From contig NZ_JALKFZ020000118.1 of the NCBI RefSeq assembly GCF_023243075.1, positions 1 through 54,836 of the forward strand: DNA of 54,836 nucleotides, in the 5' to 3' direction. The translations under genes were made by a program, and so were the position numbers. Under the pieces are notes generated by a model. That model saw nothing but the letters and a program-made list of their open reading frames with translations, searched no databases and was not told the origin of the DNA. Shown in pieces: positions 50,789 to 54,836 of the stretch. The stretch is from Frankia sp. AiPa1. Its GTDB lineage: Bacteria; Actinomycetota; Actinomycetes; Frankiales; Frankiaceae. The number at the start of each line of letters is the position of its first letter. Position 1 is the first letter of the stretch.

Positions 50789-50860
50789 GGGCGATCTCCT
50801 ACAGGCTGGCCGAAAAATGTCTGCGTCGCCACCCTCCACGCCTCGCCGTCGGCTCGTCAA

Positions 50861-50897
50861 TTACGTCAGAGGTAATTCGACGCCTACCTCGGAGGTA
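50861..50897. promoter_or_regulatory. Tandem palindromic operators upstream of the exporter
   Basis: Two related sites with centres 23 bases apart: TTACGTC-A-GAGGTAA (50861-50875, one mismatch) and TACCTC-G-GAGGTA (50885-50897, perfect). The consensus TTACCTC-N-GAGGTAA suits a dimeric TetR- or MarR-like repressor, with about two helical turns between sites. A short plus-strand ORF starting at GTG 50903 has GGAGG inside the second site but encodes nothing I recognise. 50930-51401 holds no supported gene. Confidence 0.6.
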
Positions 50898-51401
50898 ATG
50901 AAGTGACCACCATTGCCGGCCAACCCACGTCTCGCCCTCCGCCTGCTCGCGGTACCCCACAGGGCTACTCGGACAGCGACGACAGAACCGGCACCGGCTA
51001 CTCCAGGTCACAATCGAAATTGCGGCTCCGAGCCTCCCGGCGGCCCCAGGACCACGTGACGAAGATCACTACGAGCAACATATTTGCTGGTTGATCGTAC
51101 TGCCACTCTGTTCGGCCGACAGCTGACCGATTCGCAACGGTCGGCGCGATCTGTAAGCAGGTTGACGGGCGACCGAAGCCAGCGTTAGATTAATAGGGGA
51201 TTACAGCCCGCAAAGTCGCATTGGCACCGAACTCGCACGACCGTTGGGCGTCACCGCGTCACCGTTTGGTAGCAATTCGCCCGTCGGGTTCAGCTCGAAG
51301 TTGACCCAGAATGCAATTCTGGCGGATCGAAATTCCTGCCACTACCCTTGCAATCGTTTTCCCGCACCAGAACCCGAAATCCAGCAGCGAAACGCTCCGG
51401 C

Positions 51402-51479
51402 TCACCTCGGTGTCGGGAACACCGCGACGGCGGCCTCGGGCAGGCCGGACAGGCCGTCGCAGCACAGGATCAGCACGTC
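51402..51479 (-). pseudogene. IS256-family transposase fragment
   Basis: The minus strand reads DVLILCCDGLSGLPEAAVAVFP and then stops. This is the segment around the second catalytic Asp of IS256 (Mutator-type) transposases (DVLIVCCDGLKGLP). Nothing else of the gene remains. The following 51480-51896 is GC-rich sequence without a supportable gene. Confidence 0.5.
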
Positions 51480-51896
51480 GTGAGATAGGTGCCCAACAGC
51501 CGAGGATCCGATTCGTCGGTCACATGACCCATGCCCTCGGGTTGCCCACTGGCCGCCGCCCAGAGCCGCCGGAGCCGACGGCTCTCATGCCCGCACGGCC
51601 CGGCGCGCCGTACGGGGGGCGGCGGCGGTCACGGGCCGTGGCGCGCGGCAGGCCTTATCGCGACGATCTCCGTCACCGCCGCCGTGGGCGTCCGAGCCGC
51701 GGCCGCCGCGGCGGCCCTCGGCCGGCGACGCCACCAGTAGCTCACCCGAGGGCCACAGCCTCCAGCTCGCTGCGGCCCGTCTGGGGCGAGCACCAGCGCA
51801 GTGGATCACAGCGCTGGGTCTCCAGCGGAGCGGGCCCCGACCGCGCCTCCGGCCCCGACCGGTGACGACACCATCCACCGCGTTGGCACGGCGTGG

Positions 51897-52397
51897 CTAC
51901 TTGATGACGGCGTCAACAGTTTTCTTGAGGGCACTCGGCTGGGCTGGGCTGTGCGGAGCCCTCTCCTTCGCTTCCAGCAACCGTTCCCCGATCTCGGACA
52001 ACTGCTTGCGGCCGAGTCCCTCACGAACCCGGGGAAACCACTGATGCTCTTCCTCGTCGATGTGACGCGTGACGTTCTCGATCAGAACTGCCGTCTTGGC
52101 ACTGAAACGCTCCGCCTCAGGTGACAGCGCGGCCAGCTCCGCGACAAGGAGGTCCGCGACATGATGCTCCTCGTACGATTCGAGGATGTCGTCCTCCAGC
52201 GCCGGCAGCAGACCGCACACCTCCGGATACATGACCTCGTTCTCGATGTAGGTATGCACCGTAAGCAGTGCGATGATCTTATCGGCGAGCCTGCCCTTCG
52301 TGGCGTGGGCGTTCTTCCCCGCCTCCTGGAAACGCTTGAACGCAGCCTTGATCGCCTTATGATCTTCCTTCAGGAGCACGATGGCGTCCGTCGACAT
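51897..52397 (-). CDS. Hemerythrin/HHE-domain protein
   Basis: 166 residues from the ATG at 52397 (GGAGG 7 bases upstream). Metal ligands of a diiron HHE domain are spaced as expected: LLKEDHKAIKAAF, LLTVHTYIENEVMYPE, SYEEHHVADLLV and VTRHIDEEEHQWFPRV. A Lys/Ala-rich tail follows. The start resembles the small HHE proteins of actinomycetes that buffer oxygen, NO or iron, or act in oxidative stress. The start overlaps the end of the upstream ORF by 28 bases on the same strand. Confidence 0.9.
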   Translation of the reverse strand: MSTDAIVLLKEDHKAIKAAFKRFQEAGKNAHATKGRLADKIIALLTVHTYIENEVMYPEVCGLLPALEDDILESYEEHHVADLLVAELAALSPEAERFSAKTAVLIENVTRHIDEEEHQWFPRVREGLGRKQLSEIGERLLEAKERAPHSPAQPSALKKTVDAVIK

Positions 52398-52870
52398 TTC
52401 ATGGCCTCCGAATCTTGAGATGAGCGCTCCGCGCAGCCGGTCCCCCGCCCCGGGCGGGCGCGGAATCCTTTGATCAGCAGCGCCGAAACCGGATCGCTGG
52501 TGTTCACCGCGGCCACGGCCAGCTTGTCCGGCGAGACCGCGGCCGGGTTCTCTCCCACCTGCTCGTAGCCAAGGGTCACCTCCAGCGTCGACTCCTCGCC
52601 CGGAATCAGCCAGTTCACGGCTTTCTGCTGCTGCTGCTCGATGCGGCGGATCTCCGCCAGCGCCGCCTTCACCTCCGGAACGTCGGTGTGCCGGGCGAAC
52701 TGGTGACTGAACAGCACCGCCTCGACCTCGAGGCCGTTCATCGCGATCACCCGACACCGGGTGTACGGGTCGACCGCCGTCTTGTCATACGGCTCGACAT
52801 TGAGCTCCGACCAGTTCCGTACCTGGTCGCCGAGGGGCACGCCCTTCTCTTCGAGCGGATTGAAACTCAC
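52370..52870 (-). CDS. Conserved protein of unknown function, probably C-terminally truncated
   Basis: 166 residues starting at GTG 52870 (GGGAGG upstream). The first about 115 residues look like a conserved cytosolic protein: PLEEKGVPLGDQVRNWSELNVEPYDK, RCRVIAMNGLEVEAVLFSHQFARHTDVPEVKAALAEIRRIEQQQQKAVNWLIPGEESTLEVTLGYEQV. The helical, His/Glu-containing character suggests a ferritin-like four-helix fold, but I cannot name it. After GYEQV the sequence turns into an unrelated, Arg/Ser-rich tail (RARPGRGTGCAERSSQD) overlapping the hemerythrin start, so a deletion probably removed the C-terminal part. Confidence 0.6.
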   Translation of the reverse strand: MSFNPLEEKGVPLGDQVRNWSELNVEPYDKTAVDPYTRCRVIAMNGLEVEAVLFSHQFARHTDVPEVKAALAEIRRIEQQQQKAVNWLIPGEESTLEVTLGYEQVGENPAAVSPDKLAVAAVNTSDPVSALLIKGFRARPGRGTGCAERSSQDSEAMKCRRTPSCS

Positions 52871-53808
52871 GTTGCCTCCCTGGCTGGCCGATCAGGCACC
52901 AGGAACCTCCCGGATTCGACCGGCTCTCCTCCGGTCTGTTCGGAGACCGCGCAGGCAAACCCCGAGCGGGGCCTGGACGAACAGAGACCCACACCGCGGA
53001 GCACTCCGTCCGGGAGGCAGGGAGGTGACGTCAGGTGCGACACCGCTGCCGGAACCGGACATCCTGCGCGGAGCTCGTCACGCCCGGCCAGGCCGGGACG
53101 ACATCGACCTCGTCCCAGGGGCCCGGGCGCCCCCCAGCAGCTGTGTGTGCCACGGCAGTCCGAGATACACGAGGCCGCGCCGTTGGGTAGCCCGCGCGCA
53201 GCGCCTCCAGCGCGGGGTGCCGGAGCCCTGCTCCCCAACCCGGCGGCTGGACGGACTGGCACCGCACCGGCCCCTGATCCGCTCTCGCCACTGCCTGCTC
53301 ACCAGGCCAGGGCCGGCCCCCGCCCGCCCGCCCGCCCGGGCGCAGCCGATCCCGGCTGAATGAACGAACTCGCAGGTCATGCAGGGTCCGGACCCGGCTC
53401 CCGTTGAATTCGGGTCGAGGCGCTGGACCATCTCGTGTGCCGCCATCCCCGCTTCCGCAACGGCCAGCAGTCTGTTGATTCGCGTCCCGGTCCGTGCCGC
53501 CCACCAGCGCTGACCTGGAATTTCTGACTCGAGCGTTGACCGAGGCGGTTTTGCAGCCAAGCAACGTCGTTTTGGGCGCTCGGTCACGGCTCACCGCCCG
53601 CACCGAGTGGTGCTAAGCTCCGGCACGGAATTGTCGGGGGACTTCCCGCGTCATCCCGACCGCTGTCAGCCAGGCGTCGCGGACTGCCCTGGCTAGCATG
53701 CACGGATGACGCAGGCCCGCCGGCAGACCATTCACGGGGGATGGACGGGGGCTCACTTGATGGAACCGCAACTCCGCGCGCGTTGCGCGCGATAGATCGG
53801 CCTCCGCC
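52871..53808. other. Long stretch without a supportable gene
   Basis: Several frames are open because of high GC, but none has a convincing start, ribosome site or domain. One minus-strand segment (53400-53520: RINRLLAVAEAGMAAHEMVQRLD) looks protein-like and may be a relic. Confidence 0.5.
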
Positions 53809-54681
53809 ATGAGTCAGTCGCCGCAACCGTCCGTGGCCGGCGAAGGAAGGGCAAGCGCCATCACCGAAATTCTCGTCGACCATCCTCGGATGGGCCGGGA
53901 ACGCATCCAGCTCAGTCACGGCCGGCTGCTGATTGCCTGCAACGACGCTCCGGCGGGTGGCCGCGGCCCTCGTCCGAACGGGGCAGGACTGTCGCCGTCA
54001 GCGCAGCTACCGACCAGAACGCACCGGCTCACGCCATCGTCCTGCTGCCCACCGAACTCCCGGCTGTCCCTCACGCGGTGGCCGACCGGGATCACGGTGC
54101 TGAACGTCGGTCAGGGAACGTGGCGGCACCAGGCCTGGGGAGAGCCGCTTGCGCTGGACCGGTATATCCGCCGATCCCAGGCACCGCCATCCGGCGACCA
54201 GCGGGTCTCCGCCGATCCCCTGCAGAGCAACCGGCTGGTGACCATCTGGCTGGGCGCCGCGGAAAGCTGCTGGCGCCTGGGACTGATCAATCCGTCCGCT
54301 GTTCTGACCAGCTCGGCACTGCACGACCGGGGGACGGTGTCCGGCGAGCGGCCATGCACCCTGACGCCCGACCAGCGCCGGGCGGTACACGCCAAATACG
54401 GCGCCTACCTGAGCTTCCCGGCGGACCCGGAGCCGCAACTGTGGGCCCCCGACCTGGCCCTGGCCGGCCGGGTGTCACTTCCCCGGCCGGAACATGAACG
54501 CCACCTGGCGACGCTGCGGGATGTCGCGGTGGACCACGGATTCCCGGTCGCCCGAGAAGGCGACGACCCGCATGGCCTGGGCCTGCTCTACTTCCTACTC
54601 CGCACTGGTTCGATCTCGTATGAACAACTGGTCGAGGACACCGGCGATGAGCAGCACTTTCCGCCGGTCAAGCTGCCGTGA
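53809..54681 (+). CDS. Hypothetical protein
   Basis: A 290-residue frame starting MSQSPQPSVAGEG and ending EDTGDEQHFPPVKLP. I recognise no family. The C-terminal half (from about 150: WLGAAESCWRLGLINPSAVLT, VHAKYGAYLSFPADPEPQLW, HERHLATLRDVAVDHGFPVAREGDD) reads like a real soluble protein, while residues 45-95 look less natural and may include a frameshift. There is no strong ribosome site and no membrane or signal segment. It is the last gene before the degenerate end. Confidence 0.4.
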   Translation: MSQSPQPSVAGEGRASAITEILVDHPRMGRERIQLSHGRLLIACNDAPAGGRGPRPNGAGLSPSAQLPTRTHRLTPSSCCPPNSRLSLTRWPTGITVLNVGQGTWRHQAWGEPLALDRYIRRSQAPPSGDQRVSADPLQSNRLVTIWLGAAESCWRLGLINPSAVLTSSALHDRGTVSGERPCTLTPDQRRAVHAKYGAYLSFPADPEPQLWAPDLALAGRVSLPRPEHERHLATLRDVAVDHGFPVAREGDDPHGLGLLYFLLRTGSISYEQLVEDTGDEQHFPPVKLP

Positions 54682-54735
54682 GCCAGTCGTGCGGCGAGGC
54701 GGACCCAGCGCGACGCGGCGGCGCACAGGACGGCC

Positions 54736-54802
54736 GGGGGGGGGGGGGGGGCGGGGCGCCCGCCCGCCCCCCCCCCCCGGCCCCCCCCCCCCCCCCTTTT
54801 TT
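54736..54802. other. G/C homopolymer tract, probable sequencing artefact at a contig end
   Basis: Runs of G followed by runs of C, then T, occupy the last hundred bases. Such tracts are typical of low-quality read ends rather than genomic sequence. The final bases after 54803 should not be trusted. Confidence 0.75.
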
Positions 54803-54836
54803 ACGCGGGGCGGGGCGGCGCGGTCCTGCATTATTT

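Noticed and set aside
49316..50875. 519-codon plus-strand ORF opposite the third exporter
   Set aside because: Arg/Gln/His-rich antisense shadow of a membrane protein gene.

Overview
The window is high-GC DNA with Shine-Dalgarno starts, GTG/TTG starts and gene families typical of Actinomycetota: modular type I polyketide synthases, HspR with Hsp20, mycothiol-dependent MDMPI-type enzymes and FkbH. The dense mix of decayed transposases, integrases and a group II intron would suit a repeat-rich actinomycete such as Frankia, but the genus cannot be proven from sequence alone. The right edge ends in long G and C homopolymers, so it is probably a contig end.

Positions 1-30000 hold a cis-AT type I PKS locus. 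The left edge is the last module (KS end-AT-ACP) of a PKS that has no thioesterase and no docking tail. Next come two luciferase-like flavin monooxygenases of different subgroups, a convergent DHA2-type exporter, a stand-alone 2-oxoacid-dehydrogenase-type (E2) acyltransferase translationally coupled to a FrsA-like alpha/beta hydrolase, and a 6735-residue PKS. The large PKS reads KSQ-AT-ACP followed by three KS-AT-DH-KR-ACP modules and a C-terminal docking domain. All four ATs carry the HAFH malonyl signature and all three KRs carry the LDD motif, so it should make a decarboxylative acetyl starter extended to an octatrienoyl (triene) chain. A hairpin terminator separates it from a convergent TetR regulator. 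I infer that the product is a polyene-headed polyketide, that the left-edge protein ends the line, and that the hydrolase or the E2-like enzyme releases or transfers the chain.

Positions 30000-39900 hold an isochorismatase-like hydrolase, an RHS/YD-repeat toxin locus broken by deletion and frameshift (its C-terminal domain looks like a caspase-type His/Cys protease split over two overlapping ORFs), an unrecognised 341-residue protein, an RhlE-type DEAD-box helicase, and a second DHA2 exporter with a clear promoter.

Positions 39900-51500 are largely a graveyard of mobile DNA: fragments of ISAs1, IS3 (two), IS630 and IS256 transposases, a serine recombinase, a tyrosine integrase with its TnpC-like partner, and the 3' end of a group II intron with domains V and VI. 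Among them are pieces of a second metabolic cluster (an acyl-CoA dehydrogenase tail, an intact FkbH, the N-terminal half of a cytochrome P450), an intact MDMPI-family enzyme, an hsp20/J-protein/hspR stress cluster, an XRE/MmyB regulator that may be leaderless, a truncated alpha/beta hydrolase lacking its nucleophile, and a third exporter behind paired operators.

Positions 51500-54836 hold a hemerythrin-like protein, a truncated conserved protein of unknown function, a hypothetical gene and the poor-quality end. No tRNA, rRNA or CRISPR array was seen.
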